Assembly (NCBI GenBank): GCA_038373865.1
Contig: JAXGGA010001163.1
Location: 102,398 to 166,397 of the forward strand
From: Uloborus plumipes
Taxonomy: Eukaryota; Arthropoda; Arachnida; Araneae; Uloboridae
DNA: 64,000 bases
Reading direction: 5' to 3'
The notes under the pieces were generated by a model that worked only from the letters and a program-made list of their open reading frames with translations, was not told the DNA's origin and ran no database searches. Made by a program: the position numbers and the translations under genes. How positions within the stretch are numbered: the stretch's first letter is position 1; every line of letters starts with the position of its first letter. Positions 1 through 11,600 of the stretch are shown here, piece after piece.

Positions 1-1368
1 AAAAATCAAAATTTATTACAATCATTTGGCTATGAATCTTAAACAACTTGTGAATTTAATTACACAAAATATTGGTAATAATAATAGAAAGATGCCCATA
101 ACTTCTTAGATGCAAATTACATCATTATTTACATTGACTGGGAATTCTTTTGCACTTTTAATAATAAGCATGGCTTAATTTTTCACATGAGCTGAGCTCT
201 TGTACTTCTTTTCAACTATATGTACATTTTAACATTCTAGGCGAAATTCGGGCTATTTATACATAAAAAATAGGTTGCGAAGACTATAGATCTCCTGCAC
301 TTCTTTTGGTAGAAATTAAGTTCTGGTTCTAAGTAAAGCAAATAATATCAACGAAGGAAATTGTCTTTTCAATTTACGATGAAGTATGATAAAAAGTAGC
401 AAGAAAGGTTTTTAAATTGAACCAGCTTCTGGAAAGCAATAATATTTTCTTCTGTAGAATTGCATTAAAACATGAAGCACATTCATGTTTTAATGTATAT
501 AATGATATAAACAATAACGGTTAGAGCCAAACACTATCTTTAGCAGATTTATGATACATTTGGAACAATAAAAACTGAAGCAATAATATTCTTAATTCAC
601 CTCAAAACACAAATAAAAGGCATTAAAAGTGCTCTTATCAATTAATAAAAGCTAACGTGAAAACCGGTTTCAGATCTACAGGATGCCAACTTTGTTTAGT
701 TTCAAAAAAATTAAAAAAAAAAAAAAACTGGCTGCTAAATGAATCTTTACACGTGTACTTGTATTTATAAAAAAAGTAACCACATAATATAACATGCATA
801 ACTTTGATGAAATTTGTAGACAAAAAAGTAGGAGAGCATTAAATAGAAGCAAGATTAAGAGACAACATATTAAAGCAAATTTTCAGCTGTTTTTAAGCTG
901 CATATTAATTATTAGTAAGTCATAATTTAAGTTTACTTTTTTATGTCTTATTAAATTTACACAGCATTTTCTGGCTTTTGTGGTACGTATTTGTTGAACA
1001 ATTTTTTTTTTTTCAATTACAGTAATAGTTACTATAATTAGAAACATCACACTTATTCATTATTTTGCAAATATCTACCTGATGCCGAGTTAAAATTTCA
1101 ACTATGTTTTAACAGCCAATTTAAGTACCTCTTTTTAATCTGAAAATTTTAACTTCACGAAACTGGTCTAGACCAAATCAGATGTTAGCCGAAGTTAATT
1201 TCAGCAGTATTTTTTATGCAACAGACATTCAATTCTAATCTATTTTGAAAATGCTTACTTTTATTACCAAATTCAACTATACTCTAAAATATTGTATGTG
1301 TAAAATTTCCTTTCAATCTTTCAGAATTATGGTAATTTAGATAACAATGGGCGTTATATCATGTTCTT
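1..1368. other. AT-rich non-coding sequence
   Basis: No coding exon is recognisable on either strand. Because the second MYLIP exon ends at 2165 with an intron donor and no later exon is seen to its left, this is most simply MYLIP intron sequence. A TTTATT at 12-17 would be AATAAA on the minus strand, but no terminal MYLIP exon accompanies it, so I do not call a poly(A) site. Confidence 0.4.
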
Positions 1369-1404
1369 TTGAATGTTGACATAATTTTTTTTTTTGTATC
1401 CTGT

Positions 1405-1530
1405 TTCTCAATGCCGCCAAGAGCCACGGTGGGCCCTCTCCCCTTAAAACTTTTTAAATGTACACTCTTCCTAATCCGAGCCGGGTCCCTAATTTCTGCT
1501 ACGCTGACATGGCCTCGTCGGCCCTCCTAC
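1405..1530. repeat. GC-richer block, probable dispersed repeat fragment
   Basis: A block of about 125 bp is clearly richer in G+C than its surroundings and forms a short open frame on the plus strand. It shows no splice-site context and no domain that I can name. An old TE fragment is the likeliest explanation. No second copy was found in the window. Confidence 0.3.
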
Positions 1531-1569
1531 TTCTTAATTTTATTCTGGCATAACTCAAATCAATAGACA

Positions 1570-2164
1570 TTAATAAAAAATAAAATAATGTAAAACTTGA
1601 AAAATATTTATAAGGACAAGTTTAAAAAGTTTTAATTACATGAAAGGTAGCACATAACTAATGGGCTCAAAACCAGGTAAAAATTACTAATAATTTTAAG
1701 AAGTAAGAAAAGCAAACAATAGAGACATAAAAGAATATTATTTCACACAGATTCCTTTTAATCCAAAAACATTTAGGAGAAATACCAGGTTTTATAGCGG
1801 ATTTTTTTTTACAAGAGTCCAGTTTTTGGAATTTTGTGAAAAATAGTTTGGAATTCTGTAAAAACTACTATATAATTTTGTGAAGAATAGTTATAGAAAC
1901 AACTACTCCCAATCATTTTTTAATCTTGGATTTTTGTGAAGGACGAATTATTCAGTTTTAAAATTTTCGGACAGTATGCTAACGGACCTAGTTTTTCTCT
2001 AGATTGATCCCTAAATACATTTCTTTTTTTTTACACTGTAAAGGAAAACCAATAATGTAAAATTTGAAAAGACAATTTTGGTTCAAAAGTATAAGAGAAA
2101 CAAGTAAATACTATGTAGCGTACATTAGTATGTACTTCAATAAAAAACACAAAAAGATAAACAC
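1570..2164. other. Probable MYLIP intron 2 sequence
   Basis: This AT-rich sequence follows, on the minus strand, the donor GTGTTT at 2164. Apart from poly-T runs I see nothing in it. Confidence 0.4.
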
Positions 2165-3891
2165 CTAGTGCTATCTTGCAAAATTAGATGAGGTGGTACA
2201 TAAAACTTGACTCGAAGTTGAAGACGATATGGCGGTGGACCTGGTACTTGTCTTCTTATCTGATTACGCAAATTAAGCCACAACTTTTCTCCCCTGGGTC
2301 CGGTATACTGCAGGCCCATATAGTCGGATTCAATGATGCCTAGTCTTTCACATATCTGCAAACAACAAATGACATAGCATTTAGGTAATTAATCACAATG
2401 TGCGCAATTTCTAGATAAAAATTTTCCTTTTATAAGTTCCTTTTTATTAGCTCAGCATCAAAAAATCAAGAATGGGTTAAGTTTCTTATTTTACATCCTT
2501 TTACAGAAAAACCTGTTTATCTCCCTACGATGAAGATCTCCAATTTCCTTGCAATTATAGCTCCATGGAAATAGCCAAGAGGAAGATAAACGGGGTTTGG
2601 ATCCTTCCTTCCCAAAAGGCTACCTGAACTTTTTTGCACGTCAAATCATCTTGAAAAAACAACATCTTTCCAATCACAGACATATTCAATAAAGATGGTA
2701 CTTTTCTATTAATATTCCATTTAATCGGCATATTTTGTTCAGAACACAAGAACCTCCAAGTGAGTTGAGTAATTCAGCAGATTTTCTTAAAATATGATTT
2801 AAATTTTTAAAAGATACATTTTTTAATTTTTTTTTTTAAATTATATTTTTCTACACCCTGGAATAATTACAGAGCTTGGATATCTTTATATATTTTTGCA
2901 AAAAAGCTATAAAACCCCAAAACTCATTCGGTAATAGGCTGACAGGAATAAACCACGTTTATAATGTTATGATTTCATAAACCTCATGAAAAAATGAATT
3001 TAGAATGTTCGAATATTGATAAAATAAGTATAAACACAATCAGTGCTGTGCCTCAATACTACTTATTTCAATATTAGAGTAAGTTTCAGTTTTTTGAATA
3101 CCATTTATGTCTGTTTAATTCATACCATTTTTAGTAATTTTTTACAAAAAAGAGTAAACAATTAATCGAAAATATTTTTTTCTGAACAATTACTCACTTT
3201 TCTGTTGAATGCAAAACCTACACAACATCCACCTAAATAATAGTTTAATTGATAAGGCAGGAAGAAAAATTGTCTCAATCAAAAAAAATTACTAAATTAA
3301 ATTTCAAAAAAGAAAGAAAGAAATAGTATAGATAAAATTGTAGGCGTAAAAGATGTAGTTTTTATAAAATTAGCTTTTGAGTAGTAGTAAAGCAGTTTAG
3401 TTATTGATAAGCATTTGTGTGTTGTAAAAAAACACCTCAAAGTTTAAATTACGATGTGCAATTGAATTTTTACACAATTGTATTACCTACAGAAAAAAAT
3501 ACATGTACAAACATGCACAGCAAAAATTTAACTAAATATTTAATGTAATGCTCCTTAGAATTGGTGAGCAGGCGAACATTGTCAAGAAAATCAAATGGAA
3601 CAAACACAAAGGATCGATGTCAATCCTAGGTTATTGTTAATATTATGACAGTACTTTTGAAATTCATAGAATTTAAAAGATGTTGCATTTTTCCTTTATT
3701 TAAGTAACCTTCCGTACACAAAACTTGTTCCATTCAGAAAACCTTGAAAAAGTTGTTAAAAACTTTCAAGAAAACTTCACCTAAAATACGAAAAACAAAC
3801 TTACTTTATCAATGCATTGCTTTCCTTTTGCTTTTGGATCCACTTCTATTTCCAGTATCACAGAGTCTGCTTGACGCACAAGGCACAACAT
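2165..3891 (-). CDS. MYLIP: MYLIP/IDOL (Dnr1)-like E3 ubiquitin ligase, first two coding exons (partial)
   Basis: Seen: exon 1 is 3891-3805 (29 codons, from [11 protein letters not shown] to QCIDK), ending at donor GTAAGT. Exon 2 is 2355-2165, after acceptor TTTGCAG and ending at donor GTGTTT in phase 2. Spliced, they read through an [16 protein letters not shown] segment, a [12 protein letters not shown] segment and [18 protein letters not shown], which closely match the first FERM lobe of MYLIP. The start has A at -3. Known of the family: MYLIP is a FERM plus RING ligase that degrades LDL-receptor-family proteins in vertebrates; its fly orthologue Dnr1 restrains the caspase Dredd in the IMD pathway. 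The remaining FERM lobes and the RING domain are not in the window and should lie left of position 1. An open frame on the opposite strand at 3744-4163 is an antisense shadow of exon 1. Confidence 0.9.
2356..3804 (-). other. MYLIP intron 1
   Basis: This is the 1.45-kb phase-0 intron between the donor GTAAGT ending at 3804 and the acceptor TTTGCAG at 2356. It is AT-rich, with no recognisable gene or delimited TE inside. Confidence 0.8.
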
Positions 3892-5383
3892 CTTCCCTAA
3901 TTTCAATTAAAAATAAAGAAAAATGCTTCTCAACATGTCCATTGTTTCCATTTAATTGTGCCAAAAACACTCAACTCAGCTGTCCTGTCCAGCTGACTTC
4001 CACTACTGAGCTGGACAATAACAATTGCATAAACTCTTTGTTTTTCGACAATGTGAAGCCCAATTTTCACATTAGTTCATCTGATTTTCGCCAGGAGTTA
4101 GAGTCTGAAGCTACAGAAACAACTATTATATTTAGTAGGACTTTTTCCTTCTTTTTACTCTAAAAAATAAACAAAAAAGCGGAATAATAACTGAAAATAA
4201 GCGAAAAAAGTAACTCTTCGCATGTTTTCAAAAGTAATTTGGAAGAAATTGAGTGTTTAGTGAAATTCAAGGTTTCAGATTTCTCTGAGATTACTCGAAT
4301 TTTCTATGATTTCCTTACTTAAAATGAGGAACATCAGCGATATCTTTTAATGTAATGTAAAGAATAAACTCCCCCCTTTGTTTTCCAAAAATGGAGTTTC
4401 GTCATTACGAGTGAATAAAAACAAACAAGATTAACGAAAATTCCGAAACATATCAGACAGAAAACGATCAATTATCAAAGATTTTCTTTCATTTTCATAA
4501 AATTTTCTTGCTGTAGATAGAAATTCTTGAGTAATAAATTTTTTTGTGACATACATAAAAAAGAAATTATTAAGAATTTCATACTTCAAAATTGGCTTCA
4601 TGCCAACAGCCCAAATCTGGGCAGAAGTTTAATAGGTTGGGAAATTCGTGGGGTTTGAAAAGTATGACGAAAAATTTTAAAAAATATATACAATCTTTTA
4701 TTTTTAAACAAATATTTCAAGCATTTTCTTGCTGATTCTAGCTCTGGTGAAATGTTTCCATTTACGGATTGTGGCTCATGTTTCAAAATCAAGCTGTAGT
4801 TATAGTATTTCCTGGAAGTTGGTTTCGATGTCAAATATATTGTCAACATAAATTACGAAATGTTTGTTTGGATCTTATGAATATGTTTCACTTGATTGTC
4901 TGAAAATGGTAAGTTCCAATATTTCTAATTCTTGTTCAGTCTATTTCATAAATTATTTGCCGAAATCGTAAAAAACTAGGAGCATTGAAAAATATTTATT
5001 AGTGTTTTTGAACTGACGAACTTAACTCATTATCATTCATGTTCACTATCGTATACATGCATAGCTTCCTTAAAATCAATGTAGTAAGATCTTAAAAATA
5101 GCAACTGTCACTGATCCGTGTGTTGTATCGACCAGAGGCGGCATTAGGGATTTTGGGGGCCTTCTAAACCTGTGGTGACCAACTTTTTTTCCCGATGGCT
5201 GCACCTTATATTGAAATGATTCTTATGAACCAGAACACTTAAAAATTTTGAAATTTTTTCAAAGAGCAGGGTAAAACATGGAAACGGGAAAAAAGGTTCA
5301 AACTAAACTGTCATCATCACTTGATGTTTATTTTATGAATTACAACTGTTTTCCAGAAAGCAAATTCAGAACATTTGACTAAA
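3892..5383. other. MYLIP 5' UTR/promoter side and intergenic DNA
   Basis: The first few hundred bases should hold the MYLIP 5' UTR and promoter on the minus strand, but I cannot place a start site or a clear TATA box. A TE-like fragment around 5110-5180 (AGGCGGCATTAGGG) resembles hAT ends but could not be delimited. Confidence 0.4.
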
Positions 5384-5391
5384 AATGTATG

Positions 5392-5769
5392 CATAGGCGG
5401 ATTTATGCTGTGAATTTTGGGGGTGCAACAAACCGAGGTTTCCGCCCTCCGAATTACCGGAACGATCAAAACAAAAATTTTAATTATCAAATCAAGCTTT
5501 TTTTTTTGGCGCACAGAAGGGGGTGGGGGACGTAAAATTATTAATTTTAAGGAGGGGGTCCGTGGAGGTCTGTACTTTGAGAACCTCTGAAGTACATAAT
5601 ATGTTATATTTTTGGGTTCTCTTTCTAGTGAATTAAGTTGAATTGTTGCTATGAAAAAATATAACTTATTTTCCACACTGTTTCCAGATAAAATACGCTT
5701 AATTTATTTTTTTCAAAATTTAAGCAAAATGTTGGGGGGGTGCGGGGCACCCCCGTAAGTCTGCCTATG
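5392..5769. mobile_element. hAT-type MITE, 378 bp, TSD AATGTATG
   Basis: The ends are inverted repeats: CATAGGCGGATTTA on the left and the complement of TAAGTCTGCCTATG on the right. A perfect 8-bp duplication AATGTATG flanks it at 5384-5391 and 5770-5777. TIR length, 8-bp TSD and lack of a transposase indicate a non-autonomous hAT-superfamily element. The reading frame across it on the minus strand is not a gene. Confidence 0.85.
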
Positions 5770-5777
5770 AATGTATG

Positions 5778-6356
5778 ATTGTGATTTAACATGGTTTTCG
5801 ATTTTTAAAATTGGACAAACAATGGGTCATATTTGTCCTGTGGGCTGTAGTAGAGTGCCTGGAAAACAGAGTGACGACAACGGCTGCGATTTTCCCCGCT
5901 GGGCAAGCGTGGGCTTCCAACTTTCGTCCAAACGCGGGAGAAACATTTCCACAGTTTGGCTGAACTAGGTTGGTTTGGGGACCAAGTGGGAATCGTTATC
6001 GCGGTTTTGGCAAGAAATTAACTTCAGTTTTTGAGATTATGTACGAGATTCAAACAAAAAAGCACTTTCTACAAAAGCATTTACTCCATTCTTTATTTTC
6101 ACTTATTTTCTTTAAGATTTTGGTTAAGTAAGAAATACGAGTAAGTTGAAAAATATCCGCACAGTACAAAACAAACATAATAATTCTGTGACCTGACATA
6201 GAGAGGACGTACAATGGCTTTTCTTGAAAATTAGAAAAAAAGGGGGGGGGGGAGGGGATTTGAAATGAAGAATTTATTTTAAAATAAATAAAACAGTTGT
6301 GCTATCAATTCATAAAAATAATCTAATTGAAATTTACCTCATTTTTTTGGCATTGC
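5778..6356. other. Intergenic sequence with a moderately GC-rich stretch
   Basis: Positions 5830-6010 are richer in G+C than the flanks and give a short plus-strand frame without recognisable domain or splice context. It looks like an old repeat remnant. A G-run lies at 6241-6255. Confidence 0.3.
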
Positions 6357-6364
6357 ACTAAAAG

Positions 6365-6531
6365 CAGGCCCGTCATTTAGGGGAGGCAGGGGGGGGGGTC
6401 AATTGCCCCCCCCCTGACTTTGAGAAATCAATGTATTTATATATAAGTGGGCGTGGTTTTTGTTGTTTTCTGGTAAAATTGTATTGTGTTTTTACCCTTT
6501 GCCCCTGGAAAAACTTGAAATGACATCCCTG
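6365..6531. mobile_element. hAT-type MITE, 167 bp, TSD ACTAAAAG
   Basis: Left end CAGGCCCGTCATTT and right end AAATGACATCCCTG are inverted repeats. The 8-bp duplication ACTAAAAG is perfect (6357-6364 and 6532-6539). The interior is G-run/C-run DNA and a short AT-rich core with no coding. A related end, CAGGCCTGTCATTTC, occurs at 20219. Confidence 0.85.
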
Positions 6532-6584
6532 ACTAAAAGTATTTCAGTGACTTTGAAATAAAACATAAATTATAGAATACTAGC

Positions 6585-6945
6585 GGTTTGCCCGTAGTAC
6601 AAAATTAAAAGGTCATTTGGTAATAAATTAATATCGCAGAAAAAATACTCAATTTTTGTTGTCTTCGGTGTATATGTTCTTATGAATTCAGATGAGTAGT
6701 TTGTATGTTGTCCCTTTTTGAGTGATGGGAACTCGTCAGGCTGTTTTTTTACAGCCTTTACTCCTATTTACTTAATCAGGGCTTTTGGTTTTGATGTATA
6801 AGCTTGGCGTTTTTTTTTTTTTTTTTTTTCTGTATTGTGCTCTATATATTGTTGTATTCGTCTTATGCGACGTCTATTTTTGTTTATGGTTTGTATTGCC
6901 TTGATTAAAATAAAATTGAAATTGAAATTGAATTGAATTGAAATT
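6585..6945 (+). mobile_element. Probable LINE 3'-end fragment with short tandem tail
   Basis: The segment ends in AAAATAAAATTGAAATTGAA followed by further ATTGA units up to about 6945. A short tandem repeat in place of poly(A) is typical of the 3' end of several arthropod LINE clades. There is no coding part, so this would be a severely 5'-truncated copy. A Helitron-like ACTAGC motif at 6583 is an alternative reading of the left edge. Confidence 0.4.
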
Positions 6946-7378
6946 CAACTATAATTGCTTAAAAGTATGATATAAAAATAAGCCAAAAGAGAAAATAAGA
7001 ACAATTTCGTTGTTTACTGAAACCAACAGAAATCTTACCAAAGTTTAAACGAAGAAGGAAATTTTTTTCCTAGCTTTAAAAACAAAATAGTACATTTTTC
7101 ATGATGATCAATGAAACATTTTAGAAAGAACATTGCAATACCGCAATTTATACAATATTTTTATAATTTACCGAGTTTTGATTCGTTAAAAACTGAAAAA
7201 AGAAAAGCAGACGATTTATTTCACAACAGTTAAAATAGTTCATTAAACTAATTTTAATAAGGCTTGGAGTTTGGATTAATACAAAAATAAATACATTTTA
7301 AAAATTATTAAGGGAAAAAGAACGAAACAAATAAAGGAAATAAAAACGTAACCATGGTAATAACATGAAAATTTGATT
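6946..7378. other. Intergenic AT-rich sequence
   Basis: I see no gene, no delimited repeat and no obvious regulatory block here. Confidence 0.4.
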
Positions 7379-8526
7379 TCAGTTTATAAAACAATTCATT
7401 TCATCTTTATTTTTAAATTTTATTCTCAAGCTTAACCATTTCAGACTCGTTTGGCTTGCTTTGCTCAAGGCAAGCCTCACAGACATTGCGTTTTGTCCGG
7501 GGTGCCATCCGGAAATACTTATCGCCTTCGTTGGCGTCGTAGGTAGTATAACGCATTTGTACCAAAGTTGCATTTGTTACTGAAAATATGGAAAAGAATT
7601 TATCAGCACCTATAAATCTCCTAACTAATACAATATGACCTGAGTCAAAGATTTCATATTTATTAATACTGACAAAGTGAAATACTATTTAAAGATGTTA
7701 TGTATGTGTTAAAAAACTTAAATAGTTGAAACAATAAAATTCAACCAGAGATTCAGCATTTAAGTTTTTGACATTCGACACTCTTAAAGAGCATGGAATT
7801 TTGTTTAAAACTTTTATTTGAATGATTTAATTAAATAAAAAGAAATGTTATTTGTTTGCCTTTCAACAAGGATTAGCAAGCATTGAAAATGAGAAATATC
7901 TGATTCTCACAGCGGATGTAAAGAGATCGCAATTTTCAAAATTAAGGCGTTAGAAGTATGGAAAAGGCATATAAAAGAATTCAAATAAACTTCAGATTTA
8001 CTATTAAAAGCTCTATGATAAAAATATTATTTTTACTATCCACATAATTGAAGTAAAAATAAAATTAAATCAGAGCATCAAATTTCAACTTTTTGATATT
8101 TTGATTTTCATAAAACAGAATTTTGTTCGAAAATTTTTAATTCATGATTTTTCAATATAAATAAACAGATATTTCATTTATTTGACTCCTAACTAAGGGT
8201 AATAAGCATCAAAAGTGAGAAAAATTCAATTTTTATGTCGGATGCAAATCGATTGCATTTTTTAAAATGAAGGCATCAAAATATAAAAGGATGCAAACAA
8301 AATAATTTATTAAAGTTAAAAAAGAAATAGAATGGCATCTTAACATTTCTATTCGATGAATATTATTAGTGATTATCGGTATAATCACAGAAAATTCGAA
8401 AAATAAAAAAAATTACCGAAGGTGGGAAGATAAAAAAAGCATAATTAAAAATATTTTATTTCTGGTATTTTCAAACATGAAAATACCAGAATCGATCATG
8501 AAAATACCGGAACACAATCACCCCTG
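7379..8526 (-). mobile_element. Fragment of the CACAATCACCCCTG hAT-like family with a possible exon remnant
   Basis: The right end CACAATCACCCCTG (8513-8526), the preceding ACCGGAACACAATC and the block around 8221-8290 match the copies at 18317-18994 and 24024-25028. At 7565-7600 a GTTGCATTTGTTACTGAAAA segment also recurs at 24367. On the minus strand, after an ATTTTCAG acceptor-like site at about 7578, one frame stays open for about 55 codons and contains a CEACLEQ motif, possibly a transposase remnant absent from the shorter copies. Positions 7750-7990 and 8095-8320 look like a diverged internal duplication. No left TIR was found. Confidence 0.45.
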
Positions 8527-8653
8527 CAACCACTTATTAACCGACACAAACCCTAAGAGTAGCATATTCTTTTGAGACTCATAAAGTAATAAAAGATAAT
8601 CATTCTAAATTAAAAATGTTTGTATCTTAACTTTCCTAAAATGTCTTACAGAT

Positions 8654-11600
8654 ATGACTATGACTTATCAAGCCCAGGATGGGCATGTTGCCCGAAGCGA
8701 AGATTTACATCGCCACATTCTGCGGAGTCATTTGGCCTACCTGAACCAGGAAGAAACTCCATCCAAGCTAGAACAGCGCCGTAATTTGGAGAGCCTTATT
8801 TCTGAGTTCCTGTGTGTTGTTTCCCACGGTGTGAAATTTACGTTCATTGAAATATCCAGCATTCTGAGCCACAATATTGAAAACAACCCAAATTTCAGTG
8901 CTTACAAAGCAGCATCCGCATTTGAGGCTCTGGAAAAGTATGCTACCAATTTAATTAGTCATCCTTGGCGTAAGGAGTATAAAACGGTTAAGGTCAGTGC
9001 TTCATATAATTTCTTCATATTATTTTTTTTTTAGCTTTACAGAGTCAATTCTCTCAAATCTGTGCATGATATGAGATGTTTGAAGTTACAGTATTGCAGT
9101 TCAGTGGTGTATCAAGTACTCAGTACTGGGCCAAATTTTGATCAGGTACTCGGCCAATGCCGAGTAGTTGTAAAAATTGAACATTTTTCATGAAAGTGAA
9201 ATTTTTGAGAAATTTACCATTGCTTTATTCACAAAATACTAGTGTTCTATGTATCAGTCAAAACAAAAAGAAAATCTTAACTTATAAAAAAAAAAATGCA
9301 TGGTAAAAAATAGCTATGGCCTATGTCCTTTCTACGTTGCAAATTCATGAATGTACATTTGTGTGTAACTATCCTTTCCGTATCACATTAGTATGTTAAA
9401 TTCTCCTTTGGCCTGGAACAGTACAATGTGATTCTAAGATGAATATTCAAGCACTGATAATAAGAAACTTTTAAATCATATTCCAATTTGTTCTGAATCA
9501 TTTGAAAACTTATTAATTATGAATTTTTTAAACCATCATTTTATGGATTCAAGTTCCTGACAGGAGTAAAATTAAGTCATTTTTATAATCGTAAGAAAAA
9601 GGTGACTATTTTTTTGTCGAGCAGTACTCTGGGGAAAAAATACTATAAAAATATTTTGGTAATCAAAGTCATTGCATCTTAAACTGCAGTGCAACAGGTG
9701 GCATACCGAGTACTCGGTAATTCAGCAGAGTACTCAGTACTCGGCCAAAGTGCTACTCGGTATGCCTCTATTACAGTTACTACACTATAGGAAGGAAAGA
9801 AAACTAGTTCCTTTTGAATACATAGTCGATATTTCTGTGGCAGTTAAAATGGGATTTAAAAACATAGTGTTGAATGCTATATCGGTAACATAGCAATATA
9901 TTTAACATGCAAATGAAGAGAGAAAATTTGAACCAAGTGATTGCGATAATTGAAAATGATCAATAAGATAAACTGAATGATCTACACAGTATTGTATTTT
10001 GACATATTTTAATAGTAATTTAATAATTTAATTGCATACCTTTTTGTTTTGTTTCAATTTCGTCCATTTTTCAAGTAATTTGTACAGCTTATAAAATTTT
10101 CTAAAAATAATTTTTAACTTCTTGTTTCAGCTTTATAGTGGTTTCTACAAGCATTCAGTTGAAAGTCAGTTGATAGGTGGAAATTCTGTTCTTCAGTTGC
10201 TTGGTTATCAGTTTACGGATGAAGGTGTCCTTTTTCTTGATGAACCCGTAGATCCTGATAAAGTAGCAAGAGTAGCTTTAGATTGCCTAACTGCTTATGT
10301 TGAATGCCAGGTTTGTGACGGAAATTTTTCTTTCTCTAGTTTTAAAAAAAGTATTTCCATTAACCCTTCACTGCACGATTTTTTATATTTTCATGAAAAA
10401 AATCATTTGTTACCTTTTTAATAGCCCTGAGTTCAGGAAAAATGAAGAAAAAAATTAACCTTAAAAATATGCACCAAAAATGATGTTTTAATTGTTTGTT
10501 CTATATATGGCGCAAAGCACATGGCATATGCTTTGTATACCGATAAGTGTAATAATCTACAATGTGTTTTGTGCCATAAGTGGTATAAACAAACTTTCCA
10601 CTAAGTGTATTTAAGCATTTTTAGAACAAAGGAAATAATGACTAAGCACACTTCTAACGTAAATGCAAACCCTCTTTCTTTCAAAAGCAAGAACTGTAAT
10701 ACCTAGACTAGTACAACTAACTAGTGCATAAAAATCACACTAAACTGTTATAGCAATGTTCCAGAAGGGGCACAAAGCTCAGTTTAACTGCATTCAAAAA
10801 TCTTAGGAATATATGGGGATTTATTTGGTTTGTGCCAGATCTGGCACACCGTGCAGTGAAGGGTTAACAATTCTTTTACCCAGTGATCTTAGGAATGATG
10901 CCACCCCAGGTTTCAAAATCTTTAGTATCTTGGATTGGTTTTATAATTTTTGGTATGCTAGCAACTAGTGGATCCAGGAAAGAGGCTAGCGGGTGTCAGC
11001 CCCATCCAAAATCAAATGGCTTTATACTATGAAATGAAATTTTGAATAGAGATTTTTGCATTCATGTGGTCATTGTAATTCTCCAACTCTCTTTTATAGT
11101 TTAACTCATAAAATCTCAATATCATACTTATAGGATGGTTCTATTTCTCTTTTGCAATAAAACTGTTTTCCAATCTTCCGATTTTGCAATTCTTCCAAAG
11201 AAGAGATTAGAGCTGTATTCTAACACCTCAAAATAAATTTTTGCTTGTTTATATTAACTGTCAATCATGTTTTAAAGCAGGGTTGGCGTTTTGGACTGGA
11301 CACATAGTTTTTACTGTCCAAAACTGGATTAAACTGCCCAAAATTATCCAAAGAACTGCGAAGGCTAAAGGGATCTAATATATCAGTATGTACTGTCAGT
11401 CCCACTTAAACGAATACCATCGGTTCTAAGAAATATTCGTTATTAAGCAGGGATCTTTATCATTGCTTCTAGAGGCATCGGTTCTGGGAAGATTTATTTG
11501 TATAATCTATTCTTATTCGTTTATCCGTTACCTGATTAAGCGGGGCCGACAGTATTTACTGTTACATTAGCAATGCATAAATACAAGTATTAATTAGTTG

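Noticed and set aside
3744..4163. Plus-strand frame of 139 codons
   Set aside because: It overlaps the first MYLIP coding exon and its 5' side in antisense. The minus strand gives the clear FERM start with correct splice donor.
5317..5676. Minus-strand frame of 119 codons
   Set aside because: It lies mostly inside the hAT MITE at 5392-5769 and has no domain.
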